Positions 36,051-48,278 of a stretch of DNA of 64,000 bases are shown in pieces. A program made the position numbers and the translations under genes. Origin of the DNA: Papio anubis (taxonomy: Eukaryota > Chordata > Mammalia > Primates > Cercopithecidae); contig NC_044996.1 in assembly GCF_008728515.1 (NCBI RefSeq), positions 125,807,610 through 125,871,609 of the forward strand, written 5' to 3'. The stretch's first letter is position 1. Every line of letters begins with the position of its first letter. Below the pieces are notes generated by a model. The model did no database searches and was not told the DNA's origin. It was given only the letters and a program-made list of their open reading frames with translations.

Positions 36051-37149
36051 TAACATTTTTCTAGTGTTTTAAAAATTCTCAAAACACCTTTCCCTGCCTT
36101 TCACAACTAAGAGAAAGGAACAGTATTACAATTTTCATTCAGTTACTTCTGAAAAAAATTTGAGGAAAATTTTAGCAACATTAAGGTGTGGGCCTTTCCT
36201 TAGACTTTGATGTGTCACTTTTCTTTTATGGGAAGAATGGTAAAACAGCTCTTGAAACAATGAAGCTGACTTCATTTGCCTGTGTGCATCCCCCTAACCC
36301 CAGGCTTCCCTCAAACCCACCCCTCCAGTGTGCTTCTGACTGGGGTTTGGGTATCAAAGTATTCATTGGATTAAAAAAAGCTATAGTCGTCCTTAGATGA
36401 ATTTTTTCTGTCTTGCTACTTGTGCCCTTCGGTAGACTGTAGACCTGGTAAAGCCTCTGTTCCCCTTCTTAGTCCAGTTGACAGGTAAAACTTCAGGGGT
36501 GATAAATAGGAACTGGTCTGAATAGCCAAGTACTCACAGGTAGCACGCTATCTTTTCAGTCACAGACTTCTTTAATGCCTTACAAATGGGGTGCAAGAAG
36601 GGGTGGGGATGGGAGTATTGAAGTTCACCCAGGTGTTTGCCCAATCTCTGACAGGGCTAAGATTTAAAAACTACTTCCTTGGACTCTGAACCCACTTAGA
36701 TGCTGTTGATTGTAAAGACATGAAAATTTCAAGGCCCTCAGATAGAAACTGTTGAAGTGGTTTTATTCTGTCGTTCTCAAACACTATCAGGTGTAAGCTG
36801 CTCTGCTTCCAGCTCTGGGCCAAAGGTGAGATTCACTCTTGGGGCACAGTGAAATTTTATCTTAGCGCATTTATATGAAGTTCTAGAAGAGGCAAAACTA
36901 ATCAGAGGGCTCCAGAGCTGGCTGGGTTGGTCATAGAGGGACACAGGTGGGATTTGTTCTCAGCCTAGAGCCAAGGCCTGCAGAGGACTGTTTATGAGTG
37001 GGGAAGGGAGAAGATGGGCATCTGCCCCCTTTTATTATTGTCCTTTCTTTGGGGTGGAAGTTATAAGCCCTTGGTGTGGTATTCATAATCCCTACTTTCT
37101 TACAAAGAGATGCATTTCTTTCTTTTCTTAACTATAGAAATGCAAACAT

Positions 37150-37340
37150 AAGTAAGCTTGATTTCTAAGAAGGGGCATGGGGCGTTCAGGCTCTGTAACT
37201 TCCTCTCTCTTGTTGGAAACTTCTCAAGGATGGAGTCTTTATCTGTTTTGTTCAGCAATGAATCTGTCTCCAGGTACTGGGGCAGTGCAAGATAGGTGCT
37301 CACTAAATATTGGTAGAATTGGTGGAATTGGGAGGACCAC
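37150..37340 (+). mobile_element. L2 LINE 3' end
   Basis: ATCTGTTTTGTTCAGCAATG, GGTGCTCACTAAATATTGGT and a degenerated GAAT tail. Confidence 0.55.
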
Positions 37341-37497
37341 ACAGACCTGGGTGTGGCAGTACCTAGTTAAGAACAGTGGCGAATATAGTTAGGATCTCTC
37401 AGTTCCTTTTGCTCCTCACAGGAAGGAAACCTTTTTCTGTGGGGGAAATCAGAGCTCTATAGGTCCCATGGAGGATTTTTCCCAATAATGTCCCTGC

Positions 37498-37590
37498 CAT
37501 TCATTCATTCATTCATTCATTCATTCAATGTGTGAGGCACTGTGCTTTACTCTTAGAATGAGTGAATGAATGAATGAATGAATGAATGAA
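37498..37590. repeat. Inverted pair of tetranucleotide arrays
   Basis: (CATT)7 at 37498-37525 faces (TGAA)7 at 37563-37590 across about 37 bases. The arms are reverse complements and could form a hairpin of about 28 bp. Confidence 0.93.
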
Positions 37591-38929
37591 ATCACATGGC
37601 AGTGTCCATGTCCTCATCTTTATGCAGGAAGTTGAACTAGAATATCTCTGAAGAGGGATAGTGTGAGGTATCATTTTTTTCCTGTCTCCAACCTCAGTCT
37701 CGAGACCAAAATAGCTGGCCTGGTTATAGAAGGAAATAGTACTGAACGACTCTCACTGGTACTGGGGCCACCCACACCATCCTCATGAAGGGCTCCAGCT
37801 CACAGAGAAATGAGCATCTTGCCCATGGTGCGCCTGTGATGGGAAGTGTGTGCCCAGGCGATGAGCAGTGGTTTTATTGTCTGCCCCTCCACTTACTGTG
37901 TGGCTAATGATAGACCTCTGCCATTTTCCCATAGGCCACTCCTCTCAGACTGTGCTTTTGACAGTGATACAGGCATCTGGGGGTGTGGTGAGGTGAAGAT
38001 ACGTCTCTTTTCCCAGCAGACAGCCTGCTTTTCCTACACATCAGGATGGCTTCCCTCAGGGATCTTGGGCAGGAGCCACTTATTACTAGGAATAGGAATG
38101 TTCCAGACATCTTCGAACTAAGTGGGTTGGAATTGGCCCAGCTACCCCGTGCTGTTGGGGATTATGCCAGGGACTGCTCATTTGTGGTTTGTGCCCTTGA
38201 TTTTCCCCTCCTGCCCTGTGACTCCTGGGAGAGAGAGGGTGATTTTCTGGTTTCTTATTCAGTACCAGCACAAAGGACTCTGCTCAACAAATCCTGTGAT
38301 GATTGATACTGAGACTCATGGTGAATCTTCCTAACCATCTAAGCCTATAAAAAGCTCCTTGAAAAAATAATATGTGTCAGTTGAATTGGCATAGAAACAT
38401 GGAATGATTTCAGTGGAAATGCTGTGAAATGCCACGATTTGGTATAAAATAGTCGTTGGGACAGTTGTGCATGGATGCCGTCATCTGGATTCTCTCCCGA
38501 AGATTTTGTGATCGTGCAAATGTAATTGCCACTCTGCGAGTCTGTATCACACAAGTTTCCTTATAAATGCTCTAAACATATCGTTCAGGTTATCTCCATT
38601 CCACAGGCTCCATCAGCAGCCCCCTTTCTCATACACACCTGTCCCCTAAGTATGGCTGCCATTTCTTCTTCTAAAAGCCTACCTTAATTTTGATTTCTTT
38701 TTTCTCAAAGCCTTCCTTTAGCACCGCAGATCTCAGTGAGCTCAACTTTGTGTAACAAGTTTGATGTGTGCTAAGTCATGGTCTTTTCTCATCTGTTTAC
38801 CTTGCATTGCTAATGTTTAGTCACACCTTTCTATCTTGGTAGAGTATTCACCTCTTGAGGAAAACTAAGGACATGTCCTATACAGTTCTATGTCCTGCAG
38901 CCCCTAGTGAAGATTAGTAATGCATATAT

Positions 38930-39100
38930 ACCTCTAACGCAGATTGAGATGCTGTCCTAAAGATGACAACTGTGAAGTGTGTTAATTATTCCTATCATGC
39001 AGATGGGAATAAAACGGGGTTCATTTTGGTAGGACAAATTTGAATAAAGTCACACAACTGCTAAGTTTCAGGACAGACAAAATTTGAACTGGACTTTTGA
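38930..39100 (+). mobile_element. MIR SINE fragment
   Basis: TATCATGCAGATGGGAATAAA, AAGTCACACAACTGCTAAGT and AAATTTGAACTGGACTTTTG match a degraded MIR core and 3' side. Confidence 0.5.
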
Positions 39101-39176
39101 CTCAAAGTTTCTTTTTCTTTTTTGTTTAAACTATTTTAACTTTTAAGTTGTATTTATTAATTTGGATTGGTAATAC

Positions 39177-39598
39177 AGACGTTCCTCAACTTACAATGGG
39201 ATTATGTCCCAATAAACCATCATAAGTTGAAAATATCATAAGTTGAAAATGTATTTAATACACCTGACCTACCAAACAGCGTAGCTTAGCCTAGCCTACC
39301 TTAAATGTGTTCATAACACTTCCATTAGCCTATAGTTGGGCAAAATCATTTGGCAACACAGCATACTGAAGAGTGTCGGTTGTTTACCCTCGTGATCACA
39401 TGGCTTATTGGGAGCTGAGGTTTGCTGCCACTGCCCAGCATTATAGAAGTATTGTACTACCTATTGCTAGTCTAGGAAAAGATCAAAATTCAAAATTTGA
39501 AGTATGGTTCCTACTGAATGCATATCACTTTTGCACTATCATAAAGTCAAAAATCCTAAGTCAACCTATTGTAAATTGGAGACTGTCTGTACGTGTAC
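39177..39598. mobile_element. Tigger-type DNA transposon
   Basis: It starts CAGACGTTCCTCAACTTACA and ends CCTATTGTAAATTGGAGACTGTC-TGTACG, an imperfect inverted terminus. ATACACCTGACCTACCAAAC and AGCCTAGCCTACCTTAAATG are familiar family words. The 93-aa ORF over it is chance. Confidence 0.7.
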
Positions 39599-40674
39599 AT
39601 GGTAAAACAATTCCAAAGGTTGTATTGTACCCCACCATACTGCTTATAACTTAATACTTGCTTGTTTTCAAACTGCCCTTATTTTCCTCTAAGAAGCCAG
39701 TTTGCTATTCTGACTTCTGCTATTCTACTAGTGGCTCTATTACAAAATGCAGGGACAATTTTTTTACCCTTCTGTTACCCATCCCTGCTAGTTGATCACT
39801 CAAGGCCAGCTCAGACCTCAAAGGGCCTCTAATCCAAATCTGCCTCATCCATTCTCACTGCTCCCCCGATTCAGCCTTCACTCCTTACTCAGATATCATA
39901 GTCTCACTACCCTTCCTACCTCCCTACCTGCTTTCGGTTCATCTTAGGGTAATCTAGAACCCTTCAGAAATGTACAGGAAGCTCTTATACTTTCTGATTG
40001 AGTTCTTAGCCTACAGGTAAATTTTTAACTATATTTTTTAAGCTGTTTAGTTAGTTTGGTAGTCTGGGGAAGCCATTCTCAGTTTTTAGATAATGGTTTT
40101 AAATGCATAAAATAAAACACATAGGATTATAAAGGGAACGATTTATATTGAAATAGTTATCAAATTATTTTAAAACCAAATTTTGATATAGTAATCTATA
40201 GGTATCCTTATTAATAGACTAAATAGCAAAGGTCTCCCAGTAGGTGTAATAACTATCACCATTTCAAAGCAGCAATGAGCACAAAAGATATTTTGAGATA
40301 CCCATAGCATCTATGATGTGATATGAAAATATCTGTGGTTTGTTTGGTGATGAGTCACAGGTCCTTCTAATATTGATGTGTTACCTACCCTACATTCATA
40401 ACCAAAGCAGATGCCAAATTTCAGTTAGAGGCCAATGAAAATGAAGTATTAATTTTGTCTGTTTGCATTTATGGACCCCAGGTAAACACCCCCTTCTTTA
40501 GCCTGAATCTCAAGGCTCTATGTGGTCTGTTTTCTTGTTCCCTGTTAACTTTAAAGCCATCTAGTCTCCCTGCGTGGGCTCTACATGCTATACCATACAG
40601 ACGGGAGCAAAATTGGAAACCACCATGTCTAACCTGACCCTTGCATCTCTGCTCTTTTGTTTGTATCTCTGCAG

Positions 40675-40804
40675 GTAGAGGAAGGATGGTGGGAAGGTGT
40701 TCTCAACGGGAAGACTGGAATGTTTCCTTCCAACTTCATCAAGGAGCTGTCAGGGGAGTCGGATGAGCTTGGCATTTCCCAGGATGAGCAGCTATCAAAG
40801 TCAA
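40675..40804 (+). CDS. SH3KBP1: SH3KBP1 exon B: C-terminal half of SH3 domain 2
   Basis: This 130-bp exon starts on a codon boundary and ends with one base of a Ser codon (phase 1). It encodes VEEGWWEGVLNGKTGMFPSN, then FIKELSG, then the start of the linker (ESDELGISQDEQLSKS). The paired Trp residues of GWWEG and the FPSNF 3-10 helix segment are canonical SH3 ligand-surface motifs, so the domain looks functional. It corresponds to about residues 131-174 of human CIN85. The acceptor is CTCTGCAG|GTAGAG. The exon itself begins with a donor-like GTAGAG. The donor is TCAA|GTAAGG. It joins in frame to either the cassette exon (giving Arg-Lys-Thr) or directly to exon C (giving Ser-Leu-Arg, the common human sequence). 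Confidence 0.95.
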
Positions 40805-41187
40805 GTAAGGAAGTCCACCCTACCAAGCAGGAGCGGGGGATGGGGGGACTGGCAGGCTGTGCTCCAGCCTCCCTTCTGTTCTGTATCCTATGCCGAGAGG
40901 CTGTGGTAAACGCTCACGAGTATTTTTTTGGTTATACTACCTTAACCCACTGTGGTTTAGAAAGCTGATCACTATAAAGGTGTGACCTATAGCCACACAT
41001 TCTGTATGTCTCTGGATAGGTAACTGCCAGCCTTCATGCCTTGGTAATACTGTCTCATGGGTGGCCCATGTTGCTGTGCCTCCATATACTTCTAGAGTGT
41101 TGCTTACTGTAAGTTCATAATTATTTAAAAAATGAACCAAATGGGATTATCAGTATTTCTCAGCATCCCTTGAGGGACTTGGAGAAA

Positions 41188-41517
41188 TTAAAAAAAAAAA
41201 AAAAAAATCAGTGATGGTGAGAAGTAAAGTGCTATGACAAGATGAGTGCATGCCAATCCCCTTAAAAGTAGGTCAAGACAACTGAGAGTCCAGGTCCCAC
41301 CTTGGGTGGTGAGCATGTGTGTCCTTCTGCGATGGTGACAACGAACTTCAGGTCTTTCTTTCTCCAGGGCCTGAAGGTCTCCCTCCAGCTTCTCTGCTGC
41401 CCTTTCCAGCTCACGGAGCAAAAGGTCAGGACCGGGAAACTTTGTTCTCCCAGTCACTAACCCAACTGTGGGCGTCTGTGTATCTCTTGTGCCGTCTTGA
41501 GCCAAGGTCATGGGCAT
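41188..41517 (-). other. Antisense open frame, unassigned
   Basis: A 109-codon antisense frame includes a Leu/Glu-rich stretch, LLLRELERAAEKLEGDLQAL, with coiled-coil composition. There is no Kozak assessment, splice support or poly-A tail in the right orientation. I do not recognise a protein; it is probably chance. Confidence 0.12.
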
Positions 41518-43423
41518 GAATGTTGTAGGAGGCTCAACTGTGCAGCACTACCTGGGATTGCAGAATTTCCTTTCTGACAAGAGGAGGGCAGCTTAGTCCT
41601 GCCCAAATCATTCTTAAATGTCTTCCTTTTTCATTTGGAAAAACCTGACTTGAGTGGTGTTCTCGTGTTAGTTTGTGTCTCTTTTATTTAACCAGTAGTA
41701 TGATTACACAAATGTCTGATTTGGAGGTAACGCCATTTCCAGAGAAGTGCTCAGGCGACTTCCTTCACTTGGTATCTCAGCAGCAGCTCTGGATGATGTA
41801 GCCTGACATACCCAGAAACAGCAGCACTTGCTGGTTACCCAGTGGCTTCAGCAGTGCTCCTTCCCTCCACTGCCAAAGCCCGGGACCCTCCTACCCCTGA
41901 ACCCCATTCCATCCTAGAGTCTATGGTAGGAAGGTTTGGAAGGGGTTGAGGGGCAAACAAGGTGTCTTGGAGTTCCTGTTGCCTTCTCTGGCTCAGGGCA
42001 GGAGGATTCTCTGTTAACATGGCCCAGCTGATGAGTACTACTGGGAGGGGAGAAGGTGTCCTTGATCCCACATTAGTGGAAGGTACTATTGCTTTCAAAA
42101 TCCATATTAGAATTCTAGCTGCCCTGGTGTCTTCTTTTGTACTCTGGAATAACTATTGTACCTGGTAATTAGGTCCCATAATAACAGTACTCTATGTTAG
42201 GGACATTGTGGATTAAATGGGATTTTTTGGAGGGAGGACCAAATTGGGTCATTATAACATTATTTCCATGAATAAATTCATTACAAGTCCCAATAGCAAT
42301 AATGTGCATAAACCACCTTGCTCCATAGCAGACCCATACTAAATGGTAGCTCTCATTGTTAGTCAAGATAACTGTTGAGACATAACCAGTTAGTATCAGT
42401 TGCTTGGAGGCTGCTTGCATACTGATTGATAGTGTGTTAGCTGAAGCATTGTGACTGCATTTGGAAATTACTTCGGAGTTCCTCTACTGATGCAGAGGAG
42501 GAGATCTGGGGAAGTATTAGACAACCTCTTAGGAAAAGTCTTGACATCTTGGTGTCCTGCCATCTTAGCTATGCTCTCAGAGCTGGAAGATCAGGGGAGT
42601 AATGCCTCTTGTATCTTTAGAACTATTGAAACAAATTGACTTCTCTCATTCCAAGTCAGTAATATGGACAGCTCACCTTGGCTGACCCATCAGTTAAAGA
42701 TATATGGTGCTGGAATTCCTGGTACAGAGGATTAGGAGGTTGGGTGGAATGGTCTTCCCATTTAGCATTTTGTCATCACCTATTCAGAAGGGGCATTTTC
42801 TCTTCTAGAGACTGTTCCCCACACACAGTTACTCAATTAAAAGCCTTCCATTTCAAGACCAGGAGAGCCCAATAGTTTCAGCAGCCATGTTTAGTTGCCG
42901 TTGTTGAGGGGATTTTGAATCCCCGGAGAGGCATGGTCTCCTAACAAGGATGGCTGCTTCTGATAAAGGGTACATGGCTTTTGTAATCTTCCTGTATAAG
43001 CAGTTAAGGAAAAGAGGGCCCATCTCTCCATCCGTTGGTCCATATCCATCGATCTATCCATGCTTCTTTCTCTCCTTTCTTCCTTCTATTCTTCATTCAT
43101 TCAATCTTTATTGACACCGTGTTGTTACTAAAACACTGTCCAAGGCACTGACGATATACAGAGACAAATTAGACAGGGTCCCTGCTTTCAGTAAGCTCAC
43201 ACTGCAGAAAGCGGACATGCAAACCCAAGTTCAGCAAAGTGTCCAGGTGCTCTGCAAAGTAAGCATCTGAAGAAGAATGGGGCACAAAGAGGCCAGTCCC
43301 ATGGGGATGTGGGGCTTCATAGAGGAGCAGATGTGAGGTTAATGAATAGCTTGCTAACTTGAAGTAATTCCCTGAAAGAGAGAAATAGTATCTCTCAGTG
43401 TTCTGACAGAATTTCCAGTAGCA

Positions 43424-43715
43424 GGCCAGGCATGGTGGTTCATGCCTATAATCCCAGCACTTTGGGAGGCCAAGACAGGTGGATAGCTTGAGCCCAGGAG
43501 TTTGAGACCAGCTTGGCCATCATGGTGAAACCCTGTCTCTACTAAAAACAAAAACAAAAAAACAAAAATTAGCCAGGCATGCTGGCACATACCTGTAATC
43601 CCAGCTACTCAGGAGGCTGAGGCATGAGAAGTGCTTGAACCCGGGAGGCAGAGGTTGCAGTGAGCCATGATCACACGACTGTATTCCAGCCTGGGCTACA
43701 GAGAGAGACTATTTA
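43424..43715 (+). mobile_element. Alu element (old AluS/J-like)
   Basis: GGCCAGGCATGGTGGTTCAT through ACAGAGAGAGAC, with an expanded A-rich middle linker (AAAACAAAAACAAAAAAAC). Confidence 0.88.
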
Positions 43716-43939
43716 AAAAATATATATATCCAGTGGCCACTTACACCCTGAATTTGCTTCAGTGTGTGACTATGTTAAGATTTCTGTAATTGGATCAGAT
43801 CACATACAGAAATTATATGTACTGGTAGGATTTCTGTAAGTAGAGCCTTTGGTTTTAAAAGGGATCTGCTTATTCTCCATTCCCAGATAATGGTGTTAGT
43901 AGTTTTGATGTGCTTTACTTAAAACAAAAACAAAAACAA

Positions 43940-44090
43940 AAACCTTTTTGTTTTGAAATATAGATTAACAGAAAGTTACAACAATAAATACAAAACCATA
44001 CAGAGAGATCCTTGTACCCTTCACCCAGTTTCCCCCAGTGATAACATCTTTTTATAATTATAGTACATGCATATTACTTTTGTATGAAAC
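43940..44090 (-). mobile_element. Antisense L1ME-like fragment
   Basis: GAGAGATCCTTGTACCCTTC, ACCCAGTTTCCCCCAGTGAT, AACATC match the antisense 3' UTR family also seen at 20812-21600. Confidence 0.55.
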
Positions 44091-44604
44091 CATAAAAGAC
44101 AAAATGTGGTTCATGCACAAAAGACATCTAGCTTTTTACTCTGGTATGAGATAAAATGTACTTAATCTAGGTCTTTGTTAGGCCAACCCACTAATACTCT
44201 TCACAAATTACAGTTCATTTTTCACAGAGATTGCTTAATTAATACACAGATATGGGAGTAAGTTAAATTTCTAATGTTTGTGCTATATTGGTAATTTTTA
44301 GAGATCATAGTGACATTGTATGCAAATCCTCTTAATTTAAATGCTACCACACATTAGGGTAAGGTTTTTCTAAGAATGACAAAATCTGTATCTGAATATG
44401 AACCATGTGTACAGTGAATGCACATATATCTCTTTGTTTCTGACACACACACATACACCCCTACTTCTGTATGTGCACATGTTTATTTGGTATTTGCATT
44501 CTTCACATTTCTACTTCCAGAAAGTCTTTGAAGTAGTTATTGAGTTGAATTTTGTGTACCAATGGATGAATGTGATAGAAGAAACATTGGCATTATATTT
44601 ATAA

Positions 44605-44665
44605 GGGAGTGTGCCAAGACTGCTTGACACATGGTAGGTGTTTAATAAATGCTTATTGAATCCCC
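44605..44665 (+). mobile_element. L2 LINE 3' terminus
   Basis: GCTTGACACATGGTAGGTGT, TTAATAAATGCTTATTGAAT. Confidence 0.6.
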
Positions 44666-44984
44666 TTTTACTATAAGGAGGCATTTTTATTTTTGAATGA
44701 CAAGTGAAAGTCTTTTGAACTTGCTTTTCTCTTATTCTGATGTATTTTTACATATGGTAGTTGGTTATGAAAGTCTCTAAACTTTCTTAGATCTTTGTTT
44801 AGGGTAATCTAGTCTATCAAAGAAAGAATTGCAATGATTGTGTTGGTGGATATTTTATCCATTTTATCTCAGAGAGGAAAATTTATAGTTATGTAGTAGC
44901 AGAAACTTTTTGCTGCATATTTAAATTTGAAAACATCTTTACCATTTTCAGAACTTATGAAACCTTAAAGGTAGTTTTTCAAAA

Positions 44985-45560
44985 AAAATTCTTATAAACT
45001 TTTTTATTATTGAAAATGTCTAACATATACAAAAATAAGAATAGTCTAATGAACCTCTGTGTACCTATCACTCAGCTTCAGCAATTATCAACCTTTGGCC
45101 AATTTGTTAAAATTATAGCCCTCCACAGGCTTTGTCCATATTATCTTGAAGGCAAACCCCAAATATTATATAACTTCATTCATAAATATTTTAACATGCA
45201 TCAATAAAAGAGTGTCTTAAAATACCATTTATCTCACACACATACAATTACGGCAATTCCTTAGAATAATTAAACACATGGTCACTGTTCACTTTTCCCT
45301 AAAGTCTTCTTTATTACCATTCATTTGAGTCTGTATCCAAATAAAGTACATACATTGCCGTTAGTATGTCTCAAATCTGTTTGAATCTATAGATTTCTCC
45401 TTCATATCTCCGTTTTTTCCTTGTAATTTTTTTGCTAAAGCAACTGAGCCCCTTTTTCCATTAGTTTCTCAGTGTGGCTTTTGCCGATTTCATCTCTGTT
45501 GTGCCATTAAATCTGTATTCCTATAAATTAATCATTAGATCTAGGGACTTGATTAGATTC
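44985..45560 (-). mobile_element. Antisense L1ME-like sequence
   Basis: GAACCTCTGTGTACCTATCA, CTTCAGCAATTATCAACCTTT, CCATTAATCATTAGATC-type words in 3' UTR order. Diverged. Confidence 0.6.
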
Positions 45561-45578
45561 AGGAGATATATATATATC

Positions 45579-45604
45579 TATAAATATATATATATATATT
45601 TATA
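45579..45604. repeat. Perfect 26-bp AT palindrome
   Basis: The TATAAA-(TA)n-TTTATA sequence is identical to its own reverse complement, inside a larger (TA)-rich tract at 45564-45613. Confidence 0.9.
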
Positions 45605-46548
45605 AAATATATCGCAGACCTGCCACCTAGGTGGTAATGGATAATCCACTTGGAGGCTCATAATGTCTGGCCATCCTACTTTTTGAGTGTTAGCAGCCAT
45701 TGATAATTGTCCCCCAAACCTAGTTACTCATTAGGGCTTGCAAAGAGGTTTCAACCAGAAATTTAAAAAAAATAATAAAATGGGCTCCCATGTAACAGAT
45801 CAGTAGTCCAAAAAAGTGTTTAGTAAATTAGGTTTTTAAAAATCAAAACAGTCAAGTGGTTGTGCTAATAGTGTAGCAGAATCTTATGATGTTAAGGTGG
45901 AAAGGAATTTAGATATTATTTAACTCAGTGTCAGATGAGAACACTGAAGCCCAGTGAAATTAACTCCCAGGCTTCTGAGTGATGGGGAGAAAATGACATG
46001 CAAGCCTTCCATACACATTCTGGTGCTGCCACCATTACACAAATAGTTTACCTTTTCACAGGTCATCTGACAGATTTCAAGCCTGAGTACAGTTTAGCTT
46101 ATTTCTTCCTCTTATTGTCACAGATCATGATTAGTTAATTGCCTTTTCAGTTACAATTTTGCACATTCTACTGTTGACTAAATAATGTGCAGTGGCAAAG
46201 AAATCCAGATATGACTGCTGTCCAATTTCAATTTCATATGTATTTTGCCTTACATTTAAGACATAAATGTGTCTTTTCTGTTTTTCACATCCTTTGATAT
46301 TATTTGCTTTCAAATAATGGTTGTAAAACTAAAAGTCTCCCTGTTTTTTAGTTTTATAGCTACAGAAACATTTTCAGTTATTTCCCACAATCTTCAGAGG
46401 GAGAAAGTTTGCATTTTCTTTCTGTAACCATTAATAACCATGAGTTTTCTGTTGGTATTGAATTTCTCATTTTCCTAATTCCTTATTTTAAAAGTTGAGG
46501 TTCTGATACTTTAGTGGCTTGTCAGGCTAAGACAAAGATGAAGATGGA

Positions 46549-46845
46549 GGCCAGGTGTGGTGGCTCACACCTGTAATCCCAGCACTTTGGGAGGCTGAGG
46601 TGGGAGGATCACTTGAACCCAGGAGTTTGCGACCGGCCTAGGCAACATAGTTAAACCCCATCTCTACAAAAAATAGAAATTAGCTAGGTATGGTGGCATC
46701 TGCCTGTGGTCCCATTACTCAGGAGGCTGAGGCAGGAGGATTGCTTGAACCCAAGAGGTCAAGGCTGCAGTGAACTATGATTGTGCCGTTGCACTCGAGC
46801 CTGGGTGACAGAGCAAGACCCTGTCTCAAAAAAAAGAGAGAAAAA
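46549..46845 (+). mobile_element. AluJ-like element
   Basis: GGCCAGGTGTGGTGGCTCAC through GACCCTGTCTC and an AAAAAAAAGAGAG tail. The last clear repeat before the repeat-poor region. Confidence 0.88.
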
Positions 46846-48245
46846 AGAGATGGTTTTAAAAAATGTATAGCAAACCACTGCCATGATGCAGAAATAATTG
46901 TGTTTCATTAGCTGTAAGAAATGGATTGCTCAACATCCCTTGCGTATAAAAATGAAAGCCGGTCTGACAAATCCCACTCTGTGGCATCATTAGACTTTTT
47001 TTCTTTTTAATATTAGATGGTATTTGTTTGGAGTATGATGTTCTATTAGCAATGAAGAATGATGAGCAAATTGATGTCATAGTTTCAGGCAAAATTAGAT
47101 GCTAGCGTAAGTGTATGGTTTTGTGTGTAAATTTTAAAACTCTTCCCTTTTATAGTGTTTACTGCCTTCAAGTACTAATATTTAACAGTGACAGTATACT
47201 GTTTCCCCCAATAAGATCAACATTACTCATATTCATAACCTTTCCAGTTGGCTGCGTCTTTTGCTCTTCACATAGGACACCTATGTATCCTCACCCAGCC
47301 CCAGCCCAGACTACATCTCAAATTGCCTTGCTGCCAGTGCACAGAGAGACTTTGCAGAAAGGCTTGACCATTCAGAGACATCACAGCCATGGTCTACCTC
47401 AGTGACTCTCAGACTTGGTCTTGGGGAAGAACACATGGAAGTTCTAGTGTACTTGGAGGAACATTATCGAAATACTGCCTTTTAAAAATTCTTACACTTC
47501 CTTTTTTTCTGACACTTGAGAGGACTGCTGCTGTTAACTTTTAGAGGGCCTAGCTCACAAAACAGCTGTGTTCTGATGACTACTGGTAACTTAATGATTG
47601 AAGTTAAGCAGAATAAAAAATTGCTCGAATAAAAACTAGCCACTGTTACTTGCTCCACTTTTGTCATCAAAGTCCTCAAGAGCTTCACGTCTAGAAAGAA
47701 CATTTGAAACTTTCTTAGTCTTCAGATTATTCTTACACAGCCAGTGATTTGAATGCCTAAGTTTTTGCTTTAATTGGATAGAATGCATCTGTCAAAAAGG
47801 ACGCATTTCAAAACAAGGGTATACCACCATGGCTGTAGGACACGGAAATTGGAAATACTTGATCCCATTTAAGTTGTTGGTCTGATCATTCACAATTCCT
47901 TTCCTATATGGGGAGGGCCAAGGCCCAGAAGCTGACAGTGTGGTTTCTCTTGGGTTTTCCATTTTAACATGGAATGTTTCTAAGAAGTGAGACAAGTTGC
48001 TCTCTCCCTTCACTTAGTTCTACTCCCTGCTTCTCTGTAAATGTAGCCTAGCTTTTTCATCCTCCAGACTTATTAGGAAGCTGTATGACTGGCCTCCAGT
48101 TTGAATATTTAATTAACAAGCCATAATATAATTTATTTCTCAGATAATTTAAAGTAATATGTTTATTAATTGAGTTTGCCTTTAGCAAATCATTTTGCCT
48201 GTTGGTGGTACTCTCTGTAGGGCCTTTGTGTGTGTGCATGTATGT

Positions 48246-48278
48246 GGGTGTGTGTGGGGGTGGGTGTGGGAGGGTGGG
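48246..48278 (+). repeat. GT/G-rich tract with quadruplex pattern
   Basis: G-runs GGG, GGGGG, GGG, GGG, GGG, GGG with short T/GT/A loops, in the repeat-poor region about 0.9 kb before the cassette exon. Confidence 0.65.

Larger units (their letters stand above)
29230..40674 (+). other. SH3KBP1: SH3KBP1 intron between exons A and B
   Basis: This 11,445-bp intron has GTAAGC at the donor and TTTGTATCTCTGCAG at the acceptor. It splits SH3 domain 2 between the strand ending VVGE and the conserved GWWEG motif. It contains an old L1-like stretch, an L2 3' end, a (CA)n array, an AluY, L1M 3' fragments, the inverted tetranucleotide arrays at 37498-37590, a MIR and a Tigger-type element (listed separately). 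I see no recognisable feature in 29230-30750, 31511-32369, 32416-33412, 33783-35790 (34790-35000 is possibly L2-derived), 36050-37150, 37592-38900 or 39600-40674. Confidence 0.92.

Noticed and set aside
37100..38334. Cluster of short frames on both strands
   Set aside because: Considered as a possible alternative exon or small gene, but no consistent frame, splice pair or known protein was recognised.
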